A DNA stretch of 51,403 nt from Deltaproteobacteria bacterium (GTDB taxonomy: Bacteria > Desulfobacterota > Deferrisomatia > Deferrisomatales > JACRMM01): the NCBI GenBank assembly GCA_016214985.1, contig JACRMM010000019.1:1-51403 (forward strand). The letters run 5' to 3'. Shown here piece after piece: positions 42,919-49,715 of this stretch; position 1 is the first letter of the stretch, and the number at the start of each line of letters is the position of its first letter. Both the position numbers and the translations under genes were made by a program. The notes under the pieces were generated by a model. The model was given only the letters and a program-made list of their open reading frames with translations, searched no databases and was not told where the DNA came from.

Positions 42919-43422
42919 ATGGCAACAGGACGAAGCAACAAACTGGTCGGGCAGACTGGAGAGTACCTCATCGCAGCGGAACTCTCCCGCCGTGGACTGA
43001 TCGCGACCACGTTCACCGGAAACGTCCCACACTATGACATCATCGCATCCGACGAGACCGGTCGGCACGTCTCTGTCCAGGTGAAAGCAAGTCGCGGCTC
43101 TTCGTGGCAGTTTGGCAACATCACGCAGTACTGCGACATCACGTTTGACGGTCAGCGGCAGGTTGTAGGCGACGTAAAACCCTGTCCTGTACTTCGTCTC
43201 ATCGTGGCCTTCGTCAAGATCGCGAACGACGGGAATGACCGTTTTTACATCCTGCCTTGGGAGCGGCTGCGCGACTTGTTAGTCGGTCATCACAAAACGT
43301 TCCTGGCTAAGCACGACGGCCGTCGACCAAAGAAATGGAACTCCCTGCACTGCGCTATCGAGGAGAAGACCCTGCAACCTTATAAAGACCACTGGACCAC
43401 GATCGAGAAGAACCTCCAATGA
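42919..43422 (+). CDS. PD-(D/E)XK-like protein, copy 1
   Basis: ATG 42919 follows GAGGGGAA; 167 residues. The N-terminal part reads NKLVGQTGEYLIAAELSRRGL, then HYDIIASD and VSVQVKAS. This arrangement (Glu15/Glu21, Asp40, Gln54-x-Lys56) is the PD-(D/E)XK nuclease core seen in DUF4365-like and related accessory proteins. The rest carries CDITFD, RLIVAFVKIAND, RFYILPWERLRDLL and a Lys/Trp-rich end. The next gene is a diverged paralogue. Function is unknown; DNA cleavage or a degraded role as an RNA/DNA-binding protein is possible. Confidence 0.65.
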   Translation: MATGRSNKLVGQTGEYLIAAELSRRGLIATTFTGNVPHYDIIASDETGRHVSVQVKASRGSSWQFGNITQYCDITFDGQRQVVGDVKPCPVLRLIVAFVKIANDGNDRFYILPWERLRDLLVGHHKTFLAKHDGRRPKKWNSLHCAIEEKTLQPYKDHWTTIEKNLQ

Positions 43423-43528
43423 TCTGGATGCCTCAACGAAGACCTCCATCCGATTCCAAAAGGTAGGCACTTTGGTCTGTTCTTTCGGTACACATGAGGT
43501 CTGACGCTAGGCGCCAGAAGGAACAACC

Positions 43529-44008
43529 ATGAAGACATCGAATAATTTGGTCGGAACCGCGGGCGAGTACTACGTATGCGGTGAAATATGCCGTCGTGGA
43601 TATCTTGCGCTTATAACCCCTAAGAATAACCCTCTCTTTGATATAGTGGCTTCCGACCCTGAGGGGATTCGTTCCATTTCTATCCAAGTGAAGACACGAT
43701 CAATTCAGAATGAGCAGGGTTGGAAGCTGGGCAAGGACGTCACCATGAAGAGAAGTAATCCAAATCTATTTGTAGTGCTAGTGAATCTGCAGGAGCAGGG
43801 TCTTCCGGATTTCTATATATATGAATTCGACATATTGGCTGAACGGGTCGAGACGAACTATTTGAACTATTTGGCCACGCCAAAAAGAGACGGTACAAGG
43901 CGCAAGGATGTTGGCTTTAGGTGGCACGATGTTAGCTATTTCACAGACGATGACCGTGGCAGACTGAATAATTGGAGACCAATCATAGACGCGTTGAAGG
44001 GCGTTTAA
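43529..44008 (+). CDS. PD-(D/E)XK-like protein, copy 2
   Basis: ATG 43529 (AGAAGGA upstream); 159 residues. It shares the layout of copy 1: NNLVGTAGEYYVCGEICRRGY, LFDIVASD and SISIQVKTRS, with Glu13/Glu19, Asp38 and Gln53-x-Lys55 in matching places. The second half has NLFVVLVNLQEQGLPDFYIYEFDIL and a C-terminal NWRPIIDALKGV. It is the most A/T-rich gene in the window, suggesting recent transfer. Its TAA stop coincides with the 3' boundary of the minus-strand group II intron remnant, so the intron may have inserted at this stop or the end of the gene may have been altered. Confidence 0.65.
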   Translation: MKTSNNLVGTAGEYYVCGEICRRGYLALITPKNNPLFDIVASDPEGIRSISIQVKTRSIQNEQGWKLGKDVTMKRSNPNLFVVLVNLQEQGLPDFYIYEFDILAERVETNYLNYLATPKRDGTRRKDVGFRWHDVSYFTDDDRGRLNNWRPIIDALKGV

Positions 44009-44085
44009 TCGGGTAGGCGGGAGCTTTGAACTCCCGCCCCCCACACCACCGAGCATGCGGGTCCGCACTCGGCGGTTCCCCATCG
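44008..44085 (-). mobile_element. group II intron 3' end (domains V and VI), minus strand
   Basis: On the minus strand, domain V reads GGAACCGCCGAGTGCGG-ACC-CGCATGCTCGGTGGTGTG (hairpin at about 44042-44081), and domain VI is GGCGGGAG/CTCCCGCC (44016-44038). The element ends in CTACCCGAT at 44016-44008, the standard bacterial intron terminus. It differs in sequence class from the plus-strand remnant at 42378 and faces it, so the three nuclease-like genes lie between two inward-facing intron 3' ends. Confidence 0.7.
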
Positions 44086-44115
44086 CAGGATAGACGGTCC
44101 CTCTTGAGTTCCCTT

Positions 44116-44270
44116 TCACGCGTAGCCGTGGGCTTTCATCCACAGGTGCCGGACTGCGTTGCGAGCGTCTTCGAGAGGTGCCAGTAGCTCTTTCTACTGA
44201 TCGCCGTGAAGATCGCCTGCTTCTTGCTCCCCAGGGCCAGGAGGTTACGGACCTTTGGGGAACGGGGGGA
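44116..44270 (-). pseudogene. frameshifted C-terminal fragment of a group II intron reverse transcriptase
   Basis: The minus-strand frame gives VRNLLALGSKKQAIFTAISR followed by KSYWHLSKTLATQSG, matching the end of intron maturases (RSRKGYWRLSxTLAxxxG). The conserved final segment WMKAHGYA and its stop (44118-44116) are in another frame, so a small indel near 44144 disrupts it. Only the last 45-50 residues remain; upstream DNA to 44410 shows no clear coding continuation. Confidence 0.65.
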
Positions 44271-44410
44271 CGTCCGTGCTTTTGGTGTCTTATTCAGTTG
44301 ACGGTCCGTTGGGATCGAAGGGACGCCTTTTCCTTCTTGCCCTATTTGACCGGCCACCGGGCACCGGCGCGGAACAGGCGCGGCCGGGGGGAAATGGGAC
44401 GGCTCCGCTC

Positions 44411-44986
44411 CTACTCCGGCAGTTCGGTTTTGTCGTAGATTTCTATCAGAGCCAGCGTGCAGCCGATCGAGGGCAGTGCCACGACGTCTTCCGGGCGGTT
44501 GGTCTCTTCGAGGAGCCAGCGGTCGTCGGGTTGGCGCACGTGGTGCTCAACGTGCGGTCGGTCCTGGGCGATGAGGACATACTCTTTCAGGGACTCCAGC
44601 GTGCGGTATTGCTCGAACTTGCCGCCCCGGTCGTAGTCCTTTGTTGACTCGGAGAGCACCTCGACGAGGAGTGTGGGGTTCAGGAGGGTGTCGTTCTGCT
44701 CGTCGTCGAACGAGAGCGGACCGCAGACGGCCACCACGTCGGGGTAGGTGTAGAGGCCGGTGGTGGGCACCTTGACCCGGAGGTCGGTGGAGAAGACCCG
44801 GCAGTCCCGGTTCTTGAACTGGGTCCCGAGCTCCCTGACGACATTGCTGACGATGAGGACGTGGCGTGCGCTGGCTCCTGACATCGCGAAGACCTCTCCA
44901 CTGAGGTACTCGCTCTTGTGCTCGGCTTGACGCTCGGCGGCAAGATACTGCGCGGGGGTCAGGAAAGGCTTTGGTTGAACGGCCAT
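44411..44986 (-). CDS. Uma2 family (DUF820) PD-(D/E)XK endonuclease-like protein
   Basis: ATG 44986 with GGAGAG upstream; 191 residues. Family features are in order: PAQYLAAERQAEHKSEYLSGEVFAMSGAS, HVLIVSNVVRELGTQF, YPDVVAVCG, LLNPTLLVEVLSESTKDYDRGGKFEQYRTLESLKEYVLI. The Asp of YPD and the VEVLSEST segment form the restriction-endonuclease-like active site (core Glu present; the final Lys is not in the canonical place). Uma2 proteins are abundant in cyanobacteria and Deltaproteobacteria and have no firmly established role. It has its own promoter at 45029-45058. Confidence 0.87.
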   Translation of the reverse strand: MAVQPKPFLTPAQYLAAERQAEHKSEYLSGEVFAMSGASARHVLIVSNVVRELGTQFKNRDCRVFSTDLRVKVPTTGLYTYPDVVAVCGPLSFDDEQNDTLLNPTLLVEVLSESTKDYDRGGKFEQYRTLESLKEYVLIAQDRPHVEHHVRQPDDRWLLEETNRPEDVVALPSIGCTLALIEIYDKTELPE

Positions 44987-45028
44987 CGAGCTCTCCGTCG
45001 GCGCGCGGTGTGGCCCGTCGATGGGGGG

Positions 45029-45058
45029 ACTCTAGCCCTTGGACGCAAGAGCCGTCAA
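45029..45058 (-). promoter_or_regulatory. promoter of the Uma2-family gene, TTGACG-18-TAGAGT
   Basis: On the minus strand TTGACG (45058-45053) and TAGAGT (45034-45029) are 18 bp apart, about 45 bp before the start codon. The rest of 44987-45297 shows no gene. Confidence 0.6.
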
Positions 45059-45297
45059 GCCGGCCCATTTTGGCAGTTTGGTCGTAGTCCCTTGGCTTCT
45101 TGATTTGCTGCCCACCACGGGAATGACCGGCGCTCCTTGCACCAGGGGACCTTCTCGGCAACCGAAGAGGGGCCTGTGGGCCGGCGCCGAGGCGACCGTC
45201 GGGAATTGAGGAGTTTCGTCCGGGGACGCGGGTGTACACTCTCCCCTCTCTCGGTCCGTCACACGAGGGCCCACCCTCTCGCCAGAAGGCGCACACG

Positions 45298-45528
45298 ATG
45301 AACTTCCGGATCGCGGCCGCGGCCTGCGGCCGCCTTACCGCGGAGAACTACGACAAGCTCAAGGTGGGGATGGCCTACGACGAGGTGAAGGGCATCCTCG
45401 GCGCTCCGGCCCGGTGCACCGACCTGCCCGGGGTGAAGAGCTGCGTGTGGGGGGATGACAAGCGCTCGGTGACCGTGAATTTCATCGGAGAAAAGGCCGT
45501 GCTCTTCAGCTCCGAAAATCTTCGCTGA
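45298..45528 (+). CDS. small DUF3862/BamE-like protein with shortened signal
   Basis: ATG 45298 (AAGG 8 nt upstream); 76 residues. The body LTAENYDKLKVGMAYDEVKGILGAPARC...GVKSCVWGDDKRSVTVNFIGEKAV is the two-helix, three-strand fold of the SmpA/OmlA (BamE)-DUF3862 group. In relatives this follows a lipoprotein signal ending in a C-G-R-L-like junction. Here only MNFRIAAAAC remains before GRLTAENY, so the hydrophobic core is very short and export is doubtful. An upstream extension from 45232 has no ribosome site and does not provide a signal. Confidence 0.65.
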   Translation: MNFRIAAAACGRLTAENYDKLKVGMAYDEVKGILGAPARCTDLPGVKSCVWGDDKRSVTVNFIGEKAVLFSSENLR

Positions 45529-45572
45529 CGTCCCGCCGCCCAGGAACCGGCGGAAGCTCCCCCTGCGGGGCC

Positions 45573-46607
45573 TCAGACCACCAGGTCCACCTGCTGCGTC
45601 GTCCCCGCGGAGCCGTCCTCGCGAAGGTAGATCCCGGTGGCCCGGACCTGACCCTGGAGATCATTGCCCGTGCTTTTGAGGGCGAAGGGGCTCTCCGCGT
45701 GCGCCAGGGACAGGGCGCCGATGCTCAGCTCGCCGAGGGAGAGCAGGCTCTCGCGCCCGTCCGGCTCGTGGATCCAGACCCGAAGCTCCCCGAAGACCGC
45801 GTCGCCCTCGTCGATCCAGCCGTTGCGGTCCCCGTCCAGCGCCGCCAGGTCGGCGTAGCCGTCGCCCGAGCGGGGCCCGAAGAGCTCGATGCCGTCGTCG
45901 ATCGTCCCGTTGCCGTTGCGGTCCAGGGCGAGGAGGCCGCTGCCCGGCGCGAGCAACGGGACCTGCTCGCTCTCTCCGTCGGCGTCGAGGTCGAACGTGA
46001 AGCGCAGCGGTTCGAGGCTCGCCCCGCCGGCCCCGAAGTTTACGACGAGCGGGTCCTGGGCGCGGGCCGCGTCGCCGAGCTGCACCTGGGTCTGGGTTTC
46101 CGCCCGGTACTCCCGGGCCATCCGCAGCTCGACCGATACGGCCAGCTCCCGGCCATCGGCAGTCGTCACGGCGCCCGCTGCGGCCACGGTCGTCTCCTCG
46201 GCCTCCTGCCGAACCTCGGTGGTGCGGAGATCCACGCCCCAGCCCCGGGCGGCCGGCGGCCCGTCGGGGGCCCGTTCCTGCGAGGCGGAGGCCTCGGCGG
46301 GCTTCTCGGAAGTAAGGTCGTGGGGGTCGAGGAGGCGGATCTTCTTCCCGGTGAGCGCCTCGATCAGGAGCCGGGTCAGCAGGGTTCTCGTGTCTTCGTT
46401 GACCTCCTGCGGGGGCGCCGGCGAGGAGCCCGAGTCCCTAGCTGGAGGCGGGCGATACGTGGGTGCAGGAGGGAACGAGGAGGGAGAGGTTCGGACGGCC
46501 GCCGCAGGCGCAGCGCCGATCCAGGCCCTGACCGATGTCTTCGTGCGGAGGCTCTCGACCTGCCGATGGGCGGTGGTGAACGCTACCGGACCGTTCTGGA
46601 TCCTCAC
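45573..46607 (-). CDS. EF-hand-type calcium-binding repeat protein
   Basis: GTG 46607 with GGGGAGG upstream; 344 residues, no signal peptide. The N-terminal third is Pro/Ala/Ser-rich and disordered. A helical segment (NEDTRTLLTRLLIEALTGKKIRLLD) precedes a strand-rich region with LRMAREYRAETQTQVQLGD. Acidic calcium-loop repeats follow at about 205-275: FDLDADGESEQ, ALDRNGNGTIDDGIELFG, ALDGDRNGWIDEGDAVFGELRVW. This module recurs in uncharacterised proteobacterial proteins and in some large surface or secreted proteins. The role is unknown; secretion by a non-classical route is possible. Confidence 0.75.
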   Translation of the reverse strand: MRIQNGPVAFTTAHRQVESLRTKTSVRAWIGAAPAAAVRTSPSSFPPAPTYRPPPARDSGSSPAPPQEVNEDTRTLLTRLLIEALTGKKIRLLDPHDLTSEKPAEASASQERAPDGPPAARGWGVDLRTTEVRQEAEETTVAAAGAVTTADGRELAVSVELRMAREYRAETQTQVQLGDAARAQDPLVVNFGAGGASLEPLRFTFDLDADGESEQVPLLAPGSGLLALDRNGNGTIDDGIELFGPRSGDGYADLAALDGDRNGWIDEGDAVFGELRVWIHEPDGRESLLSLGELSIGALSLAHAESPFALKSTGNDLQGQVRATGIYLREDGSAGTTQQVDLVV

Positions 46608-46713
46608 CCTGCGCCTCCCCGGGCGGCCTCCGTGCCGGCCCTGGATTACGTAACGGCCAAAACGGCTGGATACTTGAGGCGCGGCACCGGAGGTTCGGCG
46701 GCCGGCTCACGTC

Positions 46714-46743
46714 TTGTTGTCGGTTGGCCGATCAGTGTATAAG
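46714..46743 (+). promoter_or_regulatory. promoter of the glycoside hydrolase gene, TTGTTG-18-TATAAG
   Basis: TTGTTG (46714-46719) and TATAAG (46738-46743) are 18 bp apart and about 65 bp before the start codon. Confidence 0.5.
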
Positions 46744-46805
46744 CCCGAGTTCGAGCCACCTTTCCCTCCCGGCTCGGGTACCCCCACTCCTCCTCGGAGG
46801 CCTCG

Positions 46806-48080
46806 GTGAAGAAGGCCGTTCTCTGGTCCGTCGCGCCCCTCTCCGCGGCGCTCCTGGCTGTGCTGACCCTGCGGGCGCAGTGGCGCACCCCGCCGCCGCC
46901 GGCCCCGACCCACGCCGCGTCGGAGGCCCCGGCCGCCGTGGCGCCCCCGGCGCGGAACAAACGGGCCTCCTTGAACACGGAGGTCAGGGGTCTGTACGTG
47001 ACCTCGTGGATCGCCGGCATGAACCGCTTCCGCGAGATCGCCGACGGCGTTGCCGGCTCCGCCCTGAACGCCCTGGTCATCGACGTCAAGGACTGCACGG
47101 GAAGGGTCGGCTACGACTCGGCCCTGCCGTTCGTCGCGGCGATCGGCGCCCATGAGCGGCGCATCCGAGACCTGGACGGGGTGCTCCGCTACTGTCAGGA
47201 GCGGAAGATCCACACCATCGCGCGGATCGCCGTGTTCCAGGACCCGGTCCTCGCCCGGGCCCGGCCGGATCTGGCGATCAGGGCGCCGGGAGGCGCGATC
47301 TGGACGGACCGGAAGGGTCTGTCGTGGGTGGACCCTTCGTCGCGCACGGTGTGGGAGTACAACGTCGGCCTCGCGAAGGAGGCGGCGTCCCGGGGGTTCG
47401 ACGAGGTGCAGTTCGACTACGTGCGCTTTCCTACGGACGGGAAGCTGTCGAACCTGGTCTACCCGCTCTGGAAGAGCGACGCGCCCAAGCACGAAGTGAT
47501 CAAGGCCTTCTTCCAGTACCTGGACCGGGAGCTGAAGCCCGTGGACGTGCTGGTGTCGGCGGACATCTTCGGCCTGACCGTCCTGGCCGAGGACGACCTC
47601 AACATCGGCCAGCGGATCGAGGATCTCGCGCCCTACGTGGACTATCTCTGCCCCATGGTGTATCCGTCCCACTTTCCGCCGGGCTACCTGGGCTTCAAGA
47701 AGCCCGCGGAGCAGCCCTACCGGGTGATCTATGACAGCTGCGTGCGGGGGCTCGAACGCATCCGGGGGCAGCGGGCGAAGCTCCGCCCCTGGATCCAGGA
47801 CTTCGACCTGGGCGCCGTGTACGACGAGAAGATGGTGCTCGCGCAGATCCGGGCGCTTCGCGACGCGGGCGCCTTCGGGTTCTGCGTGTGGAACGCCCGA
47901 AACGTCTACTCCATGGCGGCGTACAACGACCCTCTTCCCCGGCCGAGTGCCAATCCGCCGTTTCGGGCCACGCTGGTGGCCGAGTTGGAACGCAAGCGGC
48001 TGGCCAAGGCGACCAGGGCCCTTCTCCCCGCGGCGGCGCCGGCCCGCACCGTGCCGAACCCTCCGAAGAGAAGGGTCTGA
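46806..48080 (+). CDS. putative glycoside hydrolase (DUF4015 family)
   Basis: GTG 46806 follows CGGAGG; 424 residues. An N-terminal membrane anchor or signal (VLWSVAPLSAALLAVLTLRA) is followed by a Pro/Ala linker. The (beta/alpha)8 barrel runs from about 58 to 385: RGLYVTSWIAGMNRFREIAD, LNALVIDVKDCTGRVGYDS, IHTIARIAVFQDPVLARARPDLAI, EVQFDYVRFPTDG (likely acid Asp/Arg pair) and YLCPMVYPSHFPPGYLGF. This is the DUF4015 putative glycosyl hydrolase family, found in bacteria with extracellular polysaccharides. It probably acts in the periplasm or at the surface; substrate unknown. Confidence 0.86.
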   Translation: MKKAVLWSVAPLSAALLAVLTLRAQWRTPPPPAPTHAASEAPAAVAPPARNKRASLNTEVRGLYVTSWIAGMNRFREIADGVAGSALNALVIDVKDCTGRVGYDSALPFVAAIGAHERRIRDLDGVLRYCQERKIHTIARIAVFQDPVLARARPDLAIRAPGGAIWTDRKGLSWVDPSSRTVWEYNVGLAKEAASRGFDEVQFDYVRFPTDGKLSNLVYPLWKSDAPKHEVIKAFFQYLDRELKPVDVLVSADIFGLTVLAEDDLNIGQRIEDLAPYVDYLCPMVYPSHFPPGYLGFKKPAEQPYRVIYDSCVRGLERIRGQRAKLRPWIQDFDLGAVYDEKMVLAQIRALRDAGAFGFCVWNARNVYSMAAYNDPLPRPSANPPFRATLVAELERKRLAKATRALLPAAAPARTVPNPPKRRV

Positions 48081-48486
48081 GCGAGGGTAGACCGGCTGCA
48101 GAGGCTCCGACCCCGCTGCTGCACGCTGGATCGGCCCCGGACGTTGCCCCCGGCGATCCGGTTCCCCGCCTGATCTCGGCGACAAGAACTCCAAGGTGTG
48201 ACGCCGGAGTCCCCTGCCCATCACTCGTGTCCTACGGGTGACCTTTCTGCGCTGGCCGAGTCCGCACCGACGGTCCCTGGACAACCCTGGGACGCTGCTG
48301 CACTGTGATTTCCCTCCGTACAAAGACGTTCCCCGGAGACGGCCAAGGAAGGGGCTTCCCTCCCCGAGAGCGTTCCATCCGATACACGTGCCTGCGTGCG
48401 CCATACACTCCCGTGGCGTCCGGAAGAGCCTGCGCGACGTAGGCTCTCGGGGGCTGCGACGCTCCGAAGCCGGCGCTCGGGCCGGT

Positions 48487-48515
48487 GCCGCTGTACAAGG
48501 CGCCCATACAGCGGC
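48487..48515. promoter_or_regulatory. 9-bp inverted repeat, candidate activator site
   Basis: GCCGCTGTA, 11 bp, TACAGCGGC. Its centre is about 120 bp upstream of the sigma-54 promoter, the usual distance for an enhancer-binding activator. A terminator role is less likely because no T-run or upstream gene end is close. Confidence 0.45.
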
Positions 48516-48616
48516 TTCAAGAACGAGCGCGGGTGGAGGAGGCGGATGCTTTGAAATCCCCTTTGATATCCGTGTGTTCATAAATACCAAACCAATAGAG
48601 AACGGGATGTGGCGTT

Positions 48617-48632
48617 TGGCACAATCACTGCA
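48617..48632 (+). promoter_or_regulatory. sigma-54 (RpoN) promoter
   Basis: TGGCACAATCACTGCA has the -24 GG and -12 GC elements exactly 10 bp apart (consensus TGGCAC-N5-TTGCA, one mismatch in the second half). Transcription should begin near 48644, about 40 nt before the first gene of the cytochrome unit. Confidence 0.7.
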
Positions 48633-48684
48633 CGGGGGTAGGGCAAGAGGGGCGTTCGGGACCTGAGCCGGAAGGGAGCCTGCC

Positions 48685-48959
48685 ATGAAGAGCGCGATCT
48701 CCACCCTGTGCACGACCGTGATCGCCACCACCGCCACCACCGCCGCCTGGGCTGCCGCCGGGCCCCGGGCCGAGGGCGTAGGCCTTCTGACCTGGCTCTT
48801 CCTGGGCTTCGGCGCGCTGATCGTCGTCGGCCAGTGCGTGCCGGCGCTGGTGCTGTTCGTCTCGATGGTGCGGAGCCTGTTTACCGGCACGGCCCGCCGT
48901 GCGGCGGTTCACCCTGCCCACCCTGGAGAGGGAGGCGGATGCGATGCTCGGACTCCTGA
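48685..48959 (+). CDS. small exported/membrane protein, 3' end unclear
   Basis: ATG 48685 (GGAAGGGAG upstream) opens MKSAISTLCTTVIATTATTA, a signal-like start, then one hydrophobic helix (GLLTWLFLGFGALIVVGQCVPALVLFVSMVRSLF). This matches the protein at 49394-49630 (FLVWAFLGLCALIVVAQLAPAALLVVGMIKGLV), so the two are paralogues. After about residue 75 the frame runs on without a stop to 49482, across the receiver gene. The paralogue stops about 12 residues after the helix. A lost stop or small frameshift is likely; in the shifted frame a stop occurs at 48957-48959, which is used here as the end. Confidence 0.5.
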
Positions 48960-49336
48960 TCGCCGACGAAGACGTGGAGGCGCGCCGGCAGATGGCGGAC
49001 CTCTTCATCGAGGACGGATACAACGTGATGGTGACGAGCTCGGCGGCCAACGCGCTCCACGGCATCCTGAAGAAGACGGCGCAGGTGGTGCTGGTGGGCG
49101 GGGACTTCGACGAGCTCACGGCGGCAGACTTCGTGCCGCTCTTGAAGAAGTGCAACCCCGACCTGACGGTGATCCTCGTGTCGGCGGAGAAGTCGCCCGC
49201 CTTCATCCGCAAGCTGCGCCGCGAGGGGATCTTCTACCACGCGCTGAAGCCCCTGGACGCCGAGGACCGCGAGGAGATCCGCCAGGCCGTCCACTGCGCC
49301 TTCGAGAAGCTCCACGGCAAGCGCCACCGGCACTGA
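48944..49336 (+). CDS. single-domain receiver-like protein lacking the usual phospho-acceptor Asp
   Basis: ATG 48944 with GGGAGG 8 nt upstream; 130 residues. The fold is that of a CheY-type receiver: MLGLLIADEDVEARRQMADLF with the acidic cluster at 8-10, the beta-5 Lys102 in HALKPLD and VILVSAEKS for the Thr/Ser position. Where beta-3 normally ends in Asp (xVLLDxxMP) the sequence is QVVLVGGDFDEL, so Gly52 replaces the acceptor and an Asp lies two residues later. It may be a pseudo-receiver or use Asp54. It sits between the two small paralogous membrane proteins, ahead of the cytochrome genes. Confidence 0.8.
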   Translation: MLGLLIADEDVEARRQMADLFIEDGYNVMVTSSAANALHGILKKTAQVVLVGGDFDELTAADFVPLLKKCNPDLTVILVSAEKSPAFIRKLRREGIFYHALKPLDAEDREEIRQAVHCAFEKLHGKRHRH

Positions 49337-49393
49337 CCGAGAGAGAGGCCCCCCGTGTTCCGACGGGTTCACCCGAAGAGAGGAGAGAGAGCC

Positions 49394-49630
49394 ATGAAGA
49401 GCCTGAGAACCCCCCTGGCGGCGATCGCCCTGTGGCTGGCCAGCCCCCCTGCCGCGGCCCTGGCGGCCACCGGCCTGCGTGAGGACCACAGCGGCTTCCT
49501 GGTCTGGGCGTTCTTGGGCCTGTGCGCCCTGATCGTCGTCGCCCAGCTCGCCCCGGCCGCCCTGCTCGTGGTCGGCATGATCAAGGGCCTGGTGGAGAGC
49601 CGGCGCACGAGCAAGGCCCCCTCCCCGTGA
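49394..49630 (+). CDS. small single-helix membrane protein
   Basis: ATG 49394 with GAGGAGAGAG upstream; 78 residues. A signal-like N-terminus (MKSLRTPLAAIALWLASPPAAALA) precedes one strong transmembrane helix (FLVWAFLGLCALIVVAQLAPAALLVVGMI) and a short basic tail. It is a paralogue of the protein at 48685. I do not recognise a named family. Its place directly before the cytochrome genes, with tight spacing, suggests a role in assembly or anchoring of that redox complex. Confidence 0.7.
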   Translation: MKSLRTPLAAIALWLASPPAAALAATGLREDHSGFLVWAFLGLCALIVVAQLAPAALLVVGMIKGLVESRRTSKAPSP

Positions 49631-49715
49631 CCCGCCGGTGCCGAGCCCCCGAACCGTGCCCCGCGGCCCCCGGGCCCCGGGCCGACCTTCCTTGTGCGAG
49701 GAGGAGACCGCTGCC

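Larger units (their letters stand above)
48081..48684 (+). other. about 600-bp intergenic region
   Basis: Several short frames on both strands show no family resemblance. The region holds an inverted repeat (48487-48515), an A/T-rich stretch (about 48550-48605) and a sigma-54 promoter (48617-48632), so its right half is best read as the control region of the downstream cytochrome unit. The left half (48081-48480) has nothing I can assign. Confidence 0.5.

Noticed and set aside
42831..43528. Integron-like cassettes with attC sites between the small ORFs
   Set aside because: GTTTAAC after the GIY-YIG gene fits one half-site, but no GTTRRRY partner or imperfect palindrome of the right length follows, and the second gap has no matching half-sites.
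48221..48520. 91-99-codon minus-strand frames in the region before the sigma-54 promoter
   Set aside because: No ribosome site, no family resemblance and overlap with each other in different frames; more likely control DNA.
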